Origin: Woeseiaceae bacterium
GTDB lineage: Bacteria > Pseudomonadota > Gammaproteobacteria > Steroidobacterales > Woeseiaceae
Reading direction: 5' to 3'
Length of the DNA stretch: 64,000 nt
Assembly: GCA_021773035.1 (NCBI GenBank)
Contig: JAJFKU010000001.1
Span: 124,001-188,000 of the forward strand
In this document: positions 14,955 through 22,987 of the stretch, one piece after another
How positions within the stretch are numbered: the first letter of the stretch is position 1
Layout: the number at the start of each line of letters is the position of its first letter
Translations under genes and position numbers: made by a program
Notes under the pieces: model-generated
Databases searched by the model: none
Seen by the model: the letters and a program-made list of their open reading frames with translations, nothing else
What the model was told of the DNA's origin: nothing

Positions 14955-17900
14955 CTACTGAACTCCGCGTCCTGGCGTCCACGGCACGCCAGCCTGATCG
15001 AGAGCCTGTTTAAGGCCTTCGTATTCGCTGTCGACGAGGGTGCCCAATTGCTGCACTGCGTCGTCGTATAGCCGTTTGCCGATCTCGTAGGACCGCCGCT
15101 GCGCTGGGGTCGGGCCGTAAGCGTTCGTCGACGGGTCGAAGCGGGCGTGCCAGAGGCGTTCCTCGAGCGACATTCCGGTCCAGTCCTTGAAGATTTCACG
15201 TGTCGTATTCTGGCTCAGGCGATCTCGTTGTTCGAGCAGGCGTTCCTGTATCGAATCTGCGATCTCAAACAGCGAAGGATCGGCCGTTGAGCGAACCAGC
15301 ACCTGTTTCACAGCGTCGAGTTCGCCGTTGATGCGATCGATCGCATTGAGCGTGCCATCCGCAGCCCGGCCGAGTTCGTCTAGCTGGCTTTCAAATACCA
15401 CGCGCTGTTCCTGCGTGCTGCCGGGAAGTGTGGGCGTACGAATCGATACGACGTCGAAAGACTGGCTTTGCCCAAGATCCGTCAACACGCCGTCAAGTCG
15501 CTGCTGCATCGATACCGAAAAGCGGCCGGGTGCGGCCAACACGCCGGCGCCTTCCGATGGCTCGTCTTCCTCGCTCATCGGTTCCCAGGCATCGAGCGCC
15601 GGGTAGCGCAGGTTCCAGGCAATACGGTGGAAGCCGGCCTCGGCGGGGCCTTCGATATGCCGAACGACTTCACCGCTGCTGTTCCTGACCGTAAAAACGA
15701 AGACCGGGGCATCTTCGAGTTGTTCGTCGATGACCTTGTCGAAACTTTCGAAGCTGACGTTCTGATTCTCTGCCTCAAGCAGCTTTTCGGCTTCGCGCCG
15801 CGCGTCTTTGGCGGTCTGCAGCCCCTCAGGCACGTAATAGGTAAAATTCGCTCCGAACGCAGGGTTTGGCGCGACGTAATAGCTGTCGCCCTGGCTGCCG
15901 GTACACAGAGGACTTTCGCAGCCGAGCAGGCGTTTCGGTACGTACCAGCGGGCTTCGCGTACCGGGAACAGTGTCACGTCGTTTTGCAGCATTTCCTCAG
16001 TGACTTCGCGCAGCGGGGTGTAGTCATCGAGAATGTAAAAACTGCGTCCGAACGTTGCGCCGACCAGGTCGTTTTCGCGCGTCTGTATCACCAGATCACG
16101 AAACGCGATGTTCGGGCTGCCGCCTTTGAGTTTGGTCCACTCGCTGCCGCCGTTTACGGTAAAGAATACGCCGAACTCGGTGCCGAGAAAGATCAGGCCG
16201 GGCTTTACGTGATCCTGTACGACTCGCCAGAGCAGGTGGCGCTCCGGCAGATTGCCGGCGATGCTTTTCCATGAGCGTCCGCGGTTCTCGCTTTTCAGGA
16301 TGTACGGTGCGTAGTCGCCACTCTTGTGGTTATCCACGACGACGTAAACGGTATCCGGGTCGAACAGGTCAGCCTTAATATCGTTGACGAAAAAACGCTC
16401 CGGCACGCCCGGCAACCTGTCGATTTTGCGCCACGTCTGGCCGTTGTTTTCCGTAACCTGGATGATGCCGTCATCGGTGCCGGCATAGATCAGTCCAGGG
16501 ACGAGTGGCGACTCAGACAGCGATGTCGTCGTATTGAACATGGACATGGCGTACAAATCCCACGCCGCGTCGAAACTCCAGGTACGGCCCATGATCGGCT
16601 GCTGCGTGCGCTTCTCGTTACGCGTGATATCGCCGCTGATCGCCGTCCAGCTATCGCCGTAGTCGTCGCTTCTCCATACGCGTTGTGTGGCGAAGAACAG
16701 CGTCTTGGAGTCGTGCGGACTGATCAGTATCGGCGAGTCCCAGTTGTAACGCTCGGGCGGATCGCCTTCGGCGGCCTGTGGCCGAATGTAAACGGCTTCG
16801 CCCGTCTTGCGATCGACCCGTGTCAGATTGCCCTGTTGCCATTGCGCGTAAATGATATCCGGATTATTCGGGTCGACCGCCGACTGATGACCGTCACCGA
16901 ACATCGTTACGAACCAGTCAGAGTTACGAATGCCCGATATGTCCATCGTTCGCGAAGGGCCGCCCTGACTGTTGTTGTCCTGCGTGCCGCCATAGACGTT
17001 GTAAAACGGTTCCTCGTAGTCGACCGCTACTTTGTAGTACTGCGTAATCGGCAGGTTGTTGACGAAGCGCCAGCTTTTCCCGAGATCGTAAGACTCGTAA
17101 ATACCGCCGTCTACGCCCACCAGCAGATAGTCCTCGTCGTTCGCGTCGAACGCCATCGCATGGTGATCGGAGTGTTTGCTTTCGTGGCGCAGATTCATGA
17201 AGTTGTCGCCGCCGTCGTTGGTGACGTGCATCTGCACATCCATCTGGTAGACGCGATCGAACTGATGCGGGCTCGCAAAAATTTCCTGGTAATAGTGTGG
17301 GCCGGTGCCGCTGGAGAGATAGTCGTTCTTCTTCTCCCAGGACTCGCCGCCATCTGCCGACCGCCAGAACCCGCCTTCGCGATTTGCGACTTCGATTGTC
17401 GCGTATATGACGTCGGGATTCTGCGGCGATATCGCAAGACCCGTTTTACCGAGGTTCTCCTCCGGCAGCCCTGCGGTCAGTTCACGCCAGGTCTCGCCGG
17501 CATCTTCCGATTTGTGAATGCCGGTCCCAGGACCGCCATCCATCAATACCGCGACATTGCGTAAACGCTGCCAGCTGACGGCATACATGACGTCCGGATT
17601 ACGCGGGTCCATGTGAACTTCCGAGACGCCCGTATACTGGTCGTCCGCAGCCTTGTTACCCAGACCGTCACCGAGGACCTTGCGCCAGCTTTGTCCGCCG
17701 TCCGTCGATTTGAAAAGACCACGGTCACCGCCGCCGGACCACAGGGGACCCTGAGCCGCGACAAAGACGGTGTTGGAGTCACGCGGGTCGATGCGGATCA
17801 TGCCGATGTGCTCGGAGTTTTCCAGGCCCATGTTTTCCCATGTCTGACCGCTGTCGCGGCTGCGGAACACGCCCGAGCCGTATGCAACGTGCCGGCCGGA

Positions 17901-18248
17901 GACGTTTTCACCGGTGCCTACCCAGATCGTGTCGGGTTTATTTGCATCGATCGCCAGGGCACCGATCGAGTAGGAATCTTCATCGTCGAAGATCGGTTCC
18001 CAGGTGGTGCCGCGGTTGTCCGTTTTCCAGACACCGCCGCTGCCGACGCCGACATACCAGGTACTTTGACGTTCCGGGTGTATCGCGATGTCCGCGATGC
18101 GCCCGGACATAAATGCCGGGCCGATGCTGCGAAACTCGAGACCCTTGAAGGTGGCTTCATTGAAACCGGGTTCAGTGTTGTCGTCTGCGGCGAATACGGG
18201 CGTAGCGGCCAGTGCAAGAAGCAGGGCGCTGAGAGTTAGGCGTTTCAT
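14955..18248 (-). CDS. Secreted VPS10/BNR-repeat beta-propeller protein (glycosyl-hydrolase-like)
   Basis: A 1097-residue protein with a signal peptide (MKRLTLSALLLALAATPVFA). The first ~750 residues hold many Asp-box (S-x-D-x-G-x-x-W) motifs such as KTDNRGTTW, RSRDSGQTW, KSTDGGQSW and RSADGGESW, giving sortilin/VPS10-like seven- to ten-blade propellers. The last ~330 residues lack the repeat and contain a helical domain (NAIDRINGELDAVKQVLV). Such proteins are often labelled glycosyl hydrolases of sialidase fold, yet no sialidase triad can be assigned here. They are frequent in marine Gammaproteobacteria; peptide or glycan handling at the cell surface is likely. It is monocistronic, followed by a terminator. 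Confidence 0.88.
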   Translation of the reverse strand: MKRLTLSALLLALAATPVFAADDNTEPGFNEATFKGLEFRSIGPAFMSGRIADIAIHPERQSTWYVGVGSGGVWKTDNRGTTWEPIFDDEDSYSIGALAIDANKPDTIWVGTGENVSGRHVAYGSGVFRSRDSGQTWENMGLENSEHIGMIRIDPRDSNTVFVAAQGPLWSGGGDRGLFKSTDGGQSWRKVLGDGLGNKAADDQYTGVSEVHMDPRNPDVMYAVSWQRLRNVAVLMDGGPGTGIHKSEDAGETWRELTAGLPEENLGKTGLAISPQNPDVIYATIEVANREGGFWRSADGGESWEKKNDYLSSGTGPHYYQEIFASPHQFDRVYQMDVQMHVTNDGGDNFMNLRHESKHSDHHAMAFDANDEDYLLVGVDGGIYESYDLGKSWRFVNNLPITQYYKVAVDYEEPFYNVYGGTQDNNSQGGPSRTMDISGIRNSDWFVTMFGDGHQSAVDPNNPDIIYAQWQQGNLTRVDRKTGEAVYIRPQAAEGDPPERYNWDSPILISPHDSKTLFFATQRVWRSDDYGDSWTAISGDITRNEKRTQQPIMGRTWSFDAAWDLYAMSMFNTTTSLSESPLVPGLIYAGTDDGIIQVTENNGQTWRKIDRLPGVPERFFVNDIKADLFDPDTVYVVVDNHKSGDYAPYILKSENRGRSWKSIAGNLPERHLLWRVVQDHVKPGLIFLGTEFGVFFTVNGGSEWTKLKGGSPNIAFRDLVIQTRENDLVGATFGRSFYILDDYTPLREVTEEMLQNDVTLFPVREARWYVPKRLLGCESPLCTGSQGDSYYVAPNPAFGANFTYYVPEGLQTAKDARREAEKLLEAENQNVSFESFDKVIDEQLEDAPVFVFTVRNSSGEVVRHIEGPAEAGFHRIAWNLRYPALDAWEPMSEEDEPSEGAGVLAAPGRFSVSMQQRLDGVLTDLGQSQSFDVVSIRTPTLPGSTQEQRVVFESQLDELGRAADGTLNAIDRINGELDAVKQVLVRSTADPSLFEIADSIQERLLEQRDRLSQNTTREIFKDWTGMSLEERLWHARFDPSTNAYGPTPAQRRSYEIGKRLYDDAVQQLGTLVDSEYEGLKQALDQAGVPWTPGRGVQ

Positions 18249-18325
18249 ATGGACCCCTCACTGTATTGTTGCCGCATTCTACCGGGGAGCTGCCAGGTAA
18301 TGCATCCATTTGCTAGACTTCTCTC

Positions 18326-19105
18326 ATGAAAGATCTATTTGATGTCAGCGGCAAAGTCGCCGTAGTCACCGGGGGCTCGCGGGGAATCGGCGAGATGATT
18401 GCCGAGGGTTACGTCGCAAACGGTGTGAAAACCTATATTTCCTCGCGGAAGGCGGCGGCATGTGACGCGACTGCGGAGCGGTTGTCTTCGCTGGGCGAGT
18501 GCATTTCGATTCCGGCCGATCTGTCGACACTGGACGGTATCCAGTCGCTGGCCGATGACATCAGCTCGCGTGAGAGCCGGCTCGATATTCTCGTCAATAA
18601 TGCCGGCGCGACCTGGGGTGCGCCGATCGAAGACTTTCCGGAGGCGGCCTGGGACAAGGTTATGGATATCAACGTCAAAGGACCGTTCTTTCTGACACAG
18701 GCGTTGTTACCGTTACTGGAAGCATCGGGATCGCATGATGATCCGGCGCGGATTATTAACGTGGGCTCGGTTGATGGTTTGAACATCAACCGTATGCCGA
18801 CGTTCGCCTATGGCCCGTCGAAAGCCGCTATACACCACCTGACGAGAACACTGGCCAGCCATCTCGCCGCTCGCAATATTACGGCTAACGCGATTGCTCC
18901 GGGACCTTTCCCGAGCAAGATGATGGAGCATACCTTGAAGACCATGGGTGAGCAGATCCGACAGGGCGTTCCGCTGAAACGGGTCGGCGAACCCGCCGAT
19001 ATGGCGGGTACCGCGATTTACCTTGCCTCGAAAGCCGGCGCTTATCTGTCCGGTGTGGTGATTCCCGTGGACGGCGGCGTCATTGCCTGCGCGGGAACCT
19101 TCTAG
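18326..19105 (+). CDS. SDR-family NAD(P)-dependent oxidoreductase
   Basis: A 259-residue classical short-chain dehydrogenase. It has cofactor motif VVTGGSRGIGEM (TGxxxGxG), the NNAG motif in LVNNAGATW, active-site Ser in NVGSVDGL, YGPSK (Tyr-x3-Lys) and the PG motif in AIAPGPFPSKM. The SSRK after strand 2 favours NADP(H). Overall it resembles the group that acts on 3-oxoacyl or hydroxy compounds, including RhlG-type reductases, but the substrate is not deducible. It stands alone between two minus-strand genes. Confidence 0.92.
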   Translation: MKDLFDVSGKVAVVTGGSRGIGEMIAEGYVANGVKTYISSRKAAACDATAERLSSLGECISIPADLSTLDGIQSLADDISSRESRLDILVNNAGATWGAPIEDFPEAAWDKVMDINVKGPFFLTQALLPLLEASGSHDDPARIINVGSVDGLNINRMPTFAYGPSKAAIHHLTRTLASHLAARNITANAIAPGPFPSKMMEHTLKTMGEQIRQGVPLKRVGEPADMAGTAIYLASKAGAYLSGVVIPVDGGVIACAGTF

Positions 19106-19113
19106 AGACAGCC

Positions 19114-21318
19114 CTAAAGGCTGAACGTCAGTCCCAGGTAGGCCGTTCTGGGCAGGCCCGGTCGAACGCCGGCAGGCCGGCGCGCCGCAATGTAGGTTTC
19201 ATCGAACAAGTTGTCGATCTTGATGTAGGTCGACAAACTCTCTGTGAAGTTCCAGGTCGCTATCGCATCCCAGACAAGATGAGAATCCACTGTTTCCTGA
19301 GGATCGTACGCACCCTGACCGGCCGTGGTGCGCATCTTGCCAACGTAGTTGGCGGCGAGGTTTAAGCGCAGGCGCTCGCTGTGCAGTCCGGCGCTGGCGC
19401 GCAGCTGATGTTCCGGAATGTACGGGAGGGCATCGCCGATCGCGACGTCTCCCCAGGGATCGAAACTGGAGTCAAACGCATTTTCGAATTCAGCCTTGTT
19501 GGTCCATGTGTAGTTGAGACCGACCGGGATATCGAATGAGCCCGCGTCGAAACTGTAGTCCGTGCTCAGTTCCAGCCCGCTGACAACGACTCCGCCGCCG
19601 TCGAACTGGTCGCCGATCTGGCCGCCGCCGCCGGTTGAGTCGGTAACTGTGCCGACGAGGTTATCGTAGTCGTTGTGGAAGAAAATCGACTCGAAGCGCA
19701 GTGCTTCGTCCTGGTAGCGCACGCCTGCCTCGAAGTTCACGCTGGATTCCTCGTCCGCCGAACTGCCGGGCCCCGGCGGATTGAAGCCCTTGTGCACACC
19801 GGCGAGCAGGCGCCACTGGTCGTTGAGTCGATACAAGGCACCCATGCCGGGTATGACAACCTGCACGGAGTTGTTGCGAACTCTCGTAGGCCCTGATGCG
19901 CGCGTCGGGTCCGCCGTCGAGTAGTCGTAGCGAGTCAGGTCGATGTCCTCGAAACGTACGCCGGGCGTGAAAATCCAGCTGCCGGTGCGAATTTCGGAAT
20001 CCACAAAATATGACGTAACTTCGGCATCGGAAACACGATTCGTCTGCGAACCGCCTGCTGCCGCGGTCGTCAGTATCAGCACACCGTCCTGCATTCGATA
20101 GCCGTCCTGATGCTGGAAGCGATCTTCTTCGTCTTCATGCACCCGGATACCGGTGTTCAGTGCTATGTCTGTCTCGCCGATACCGAAATCCCACTCGATC
20201 TTCGCCTGTACGCCCTGTGAATAGTAGTTGCGATTATTTGCGCGAATTTGAATGGCATCGTCCGGGCTCGTGCTACCGCGCAGATATCCATACTCGGTCG
20301 CATAGGTCGTTGGATCGACGAGAATATTGTTGAGACTGGTTCCGCCAGCCGACTGTATCTTGTACCAGTTGCGCGAGAAGTCGTTGCGGTAAGCGGTGAC
20401 TTCGCCGCGCCAGTTCTGGTTCGTGTCAATGACGTAAGTCGCCTGGTATTGCTCGTGCTCGCTTTGAAAGTTGTCGTTCGCCGATGCGGCGTAACGCTGG
20501 TAAGGCGTGGCCTGGAAATCGGTATCGGTCAGGCCGAGATAGGTTTCGTTCGATAGCTGGTCGGTATAACCGAGTTTCACGCGCAGGCTCTGGTATATCG
20601 TGCTGGTCGAGGCGCTATCGAGCTGCAATTTGGCCACGTAGTCCCTGACGTCGTATCCGGTATCGCCACCGGTTGGACCCTGAATCGCCTTGAAGCCGTC
20701 GCTTTGCGCCTGCACGGTCTCCAGCAGCCAACCGAAACGTTCGCGACGGTCGCCGACATTGATGTGAGCGTCCATGGTGCTGTGGTCGCCGAGTCGCAGG
20801 TCCGCGTTCGCATCCATTGCGTCGGGAATCGGTGTCGAAATCAGATTCATGGCGCCGCCGGTCGTGCGGGGCCCAACGGCCACCGAAGAGGGGCCTTTCA
20901 GTACTTCAACGGCGCTCATGCGGCGTTGCGTTGGAAAGTAGTATGCCGACGAGGCGGCATACGGCGCCGGTGCGATGAGGACGCCATCTTCGAGGAGTGC
21001 GATACGCGCACTTCGATCCAGTCCGGATCCCCGAATACCGATGTTCGGCCGCAAACCAAAGCCTTCCTCTTCCTGGACGTAAACACCCGGTACCGCCCTC
21101 AGTACCCGCAAAACGTCCGACTGGGCAAACTCGGCGAGTTCTTCGGCGTTGACGATGTGTGCCGAACCCGGGACATCGGCAACGCTGCTGCGATTGCCGA
21201 TAATCGTAACCGTATCAATAGCTTCAGGGCCTTCAAGATTGTCGTCGGTGGCTCCGACCAGCGGCAGAAACGACAACGCGGCAAGCGTCGACACCAGGGC
21301 AGGCTTATACATTCTCAT
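19114..21318 (-). CDS. TonB-dependent receptor, FecA-like (iron/siderophore type)
   Basis: A 734-residue outer-membrane receptor starting at MRMYKPALVSTLAAL, with GGAAG before the ATG and a signal peptide of about 24 residues. The plug has TVTIIGNRSSVADVPGSAHI (TonB box region), GLRPNIGIRGSGLDRSARI, LLEDGVLIAPAPYA and VEVLKGPSSVAVGPRTTGG, close to FecA. The C-terminus ends in a beta strand with terminal aromatic pattern (YLGLTFSL). There is no N-terminal signalling domain, so it should not work with a FecI/FecR pair. The Fur-box-like site upstream predicts iron repression. The ligand, possibly a ferric citrate-like or other siderophore, is unknown. Confidence 0.92.
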   Translation of the reverse strand: MRMYKPALVSTLAALSFLPLVGATDDNLEGPEAIDTVTIIGNRSSVADVPGSAHIVNAEELAEFAQSDVLRVLRAVPGVYVQEEEGFGLRPNIGIRGSGLDRSARIALLEDGVLIAPAPYAASSAYYFPTQRRMSAVEVLKGPSSVAVGPRTTGGAMNLISTPIPDAMDANADLRLGDHSTMDAHINVGDRRERFGWLLETVQAQSDGFKAIQGPTGGDTGYDVRDYVAKLQLDSASTSTIYQSLRVKLGYTDQLSNETYLGLTDTDFQATPYQRYAASANDNFQSEHEQYQATYVIDTNQNWRGEVTAYRNDFSRNWYKIQSAGGTSLNNILVDPTTYATEYGYLRGSTSPDDAIQIRANNRNYYSQGVQAKIEWDFGIGETDIALNTGIRVHEDEEDRFQHQDGYRMQDGVLILTTAAAGGSQTNRVSDAEVTSYFVDSEIRTGSWIFTPGVRFEDIDLTRYDYSTADPTRASGPTRVRNNSVQVVIPGMGALYRLNDQWRLLAGVHKGFNPPGPGSSADEESSVNFEAGVRYQDEALRFESIFFHNDYDNLVGTVTDSTGGGGQIGDQFDGGGVVVSGLELSTDYSFDAGSFDIPVGLNYTWTNKAEFENAFDSSFDPWGDVAIGDALPYIPEHQLRASAGLHSERLRLNLAANYVGKMRTTAGQGAYDPQETVDSHLVWDAIATWNFTESLSTYIKIDNLFDETYIAARRPAGVRPGLPRTAYLGLTFSL

Positions 21319-21362
21319 GGCTTCCAATGGGCTATTGCGGTGTGATATCCAGCAATCGTAAT

Positions 21363-21381
21363 CTAAATGAGAATGATTCGC
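21363..21381 (-). promoter_or_regulatory. Fur box upstream of the FecA-like receptor
   Basis: The core AAATGAGAATGATT (21365-21378) is identical to the core of the bfd Fur box. About 12 of 19 bases match the Fur consensus by eye. It lies about 45 bp upstream of the receptor start codon. Confidence 0.75.
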
Positions 21382-21522
21382 AAATGCGTTAAATACGTAT
21401 TTCCCTGCGCACTGGACGCGGCGGTTTTTGCTGCGAGTCACACGGGTTTACGTGATCTACTCACTGCCATCGTGGCCCCCTTCATGGCATCATCCGGGAC
21501 CGCATTATCCCCGGCTGACTAA

Positions 21523-22914
21523 ATGAGCGAGCAGACCCGAAAACTCTTGATTGTCGAGGACGACCCCGGCCTTCTGAACCAGCTCAAATGGTGTTTTGAG
21601 GATTATGACGTCTACACCGCCGAGAACCGCGATGCGGCAATCGCGGAGCTGCGTCGTCACGAGCCTGCTGTCGTGCTTCAGGATCTGGGTTTACCGCCCA
21701 AACCTGAGGGTGTCGAAGAAGGCTTGGCAACACTCGCCGAAACGCTGAAGCTTGCGCCGCATACCAAGGTCATCGTCGTTACCGGTAACGGCGACCAGGA
21801 AAACGCGCTCGCGGCAGTGGCGCAGGGTGCTTACGACTTTTACGAGAAGCCGGTCGATACGGACACCTTGAAACTGCTCGTCGACCGCGCGTTCAACATA
21901 GCCGAGCTCGAAGGCGAGAACCGGCGCTTACACAATCAGGTCAACGAATCGCCGCTCGACGGAATTGTCGCGGCAAGCGAAGGGATGCTCGCAGTCTGCC
22001 GCATGATCGAGAAGATTGCGCCGACCGACGTAACGACCCTGTTGCTCGGTGAGAGCGGTACCGGTAAGGAGCTGCTGTCGCGCGCGCTGCACAATCTGAG
22101 CCCGCGCGCCGAAAAGAACTTCGTCGCTATCAACTGTGCTGCCATTCCGGAAAATCTCCTTGAGTCTGAATTGTTCGGTCACGAGAAAGGTTCGTTCACC
22201 GGCGCGCACAGGCAGTCGATCGGTAAAGTCGAGCTTGCCAGCGGTGGCACGCTGTTCCTTGATGAAATTGGCGATATGCCGATTTCGCTACAGGCGAAGA
22301 TGCTGCGCTTCCTGCAGGAGCGGGTGATAGAACGGGTTGGCGGGCGCCAGGAAATTCCGGTGGATGTACGTGTCGTCTGTGCAACGAACCAGAACCCGGA
22401 GATGCTTATTAAGGAGGGTCTGTTTCGCGAGGACCTTTACTACCGGGTCAGCGAAATCACAATCAACATTCCGCCTTACCGTGATCGCGAAGAAGGGCGC
22501 CTGATTTTGGCGCGTACCCTGTTGCAGAGGTATTGCAAGAGTCAAAAACGTGCGATCAATGGCTTCGCTGACGATGCTGTTGCCGCTATCGAGGCCTACG
22601 GCTGGCCGGGCAACGTTCGTGAGCTCGAAAACAAAATCAAGGGCGCGGTGATCATGGCCGATGGCAAAATGGTCACGGCAGCTGACCTGGGAATTGCCAC
22701 CAGCGACGACGAAGAACAGTCGCTCAATCTTCGTGAGGTAAGACAGCGTGCGGAATCCAAGGCCATTCGTGTCGCGCTCACCAGAAGTTACGGCAACATA
22801 TCCAAAGCGGCCGAGATGCTGGGGATTACCCGACCTACCTTATACGATCTTCTGAACAAGTACGGACTGAGTTCCGACTCTTACTCAAAGAAAGCCTCCG
22901 GAGGCGCCGAATAA
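21523..22914 (+). CDS. prsR: PEP-CTERM-box sigma-54 response regulator (PrsR type)
   Basis: A 463-residue NtrC-class regulator. A receiver domain (residues 1-125) has the acidic pair in VEDDPG, phospho-acceptor Asp54 in LQDLGLPP, TGNGD and the YEKPVD lysine. The AAA+ sigma-54 domain (about 148-385) has Walker A GESGTGKE and Walker B FLDEIGD. A C-terminal Fis helix-turn-helix ends ISKAAEMLGITRPTLYDLL. The receiver closely resembles PrsR (TIGR02915), found with exosortase/PEP-CTERM systems and usually partnered by the kinase PrsK, which is not in this window. The sigma-54 contact loop reads GSFTGA instead of the usual GAFTGA. Candidate target: the sigma-54 promoter at 10801. Confidence 0.88.
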   Translation: MSEQTRKLLIVEDDPGLLNQLKWCFEDYDVYTAENRDAAIAELRRHEPAVVLQDLGLPPKPEGVEEGLATLAETLKLAPHTKVIVVTGNGDQENALAAVAQGAYDFYEKPVDTDTLKLLVDRAFNIAELEGENRRLHNQVNESPLDGIVAASEGMLAVCRMIEKIAPTDVTTLLLGESGTGKELLSRALHNLSPRAEKNFVAINCAAIPENLLESELFGHEKGSFTGAHRQSIGKVELASGGTLFLDEIGDMPISLQAKMLRFLQERVIERVGGRQEIPVDVRVVCATNQNPEMLIKEGLFREDLYYRVSEITINIPPYRDREEGRLILARTLLQRYCKSQKRAINGFADDAVAAIEAYGWPGNVRELENKIKGAVIMADGKMVTAADLGIATSDDEEQSLNLREVRQRAESKAIRVALTRSYGNISKAAEMLGITRPTLYDLLNKYGLSSDSYSKKASGGAE

Positions 22915-22939
22915 AAAAAGGCCGCCCGAGAGGCGGCCT
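22913..22939 (-). terminator. Rho-independent terminator of the minus-strand TonB receptor
   Basis: A hairpin with arms AGGCCGCC (22919-22926) and GGCGGCCT (22932-22939) and a 5-nt loop. On the minus strand it is followed by T7. It sits immediately after the prsR stop codon, so it may also affect that transcript, although the plus-strand side lacks a T run. Confidence 0.82.
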
Positions 22940-22987
22940 CACACAAAGCGGCAGTGGCCAAGGGGGGTAGGCCACGCCTTTTGTTTG

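Noticed and set aside
16326..17564. 412-codon open frame on the plus strand opposite the beta-propeller gene
   Set aside because: It is antisense to a strongly supported secreted protein with Asp-box repeats. Its composition is Arg/Val-rich and low complexity, typical of a GC-rich shadow frame.
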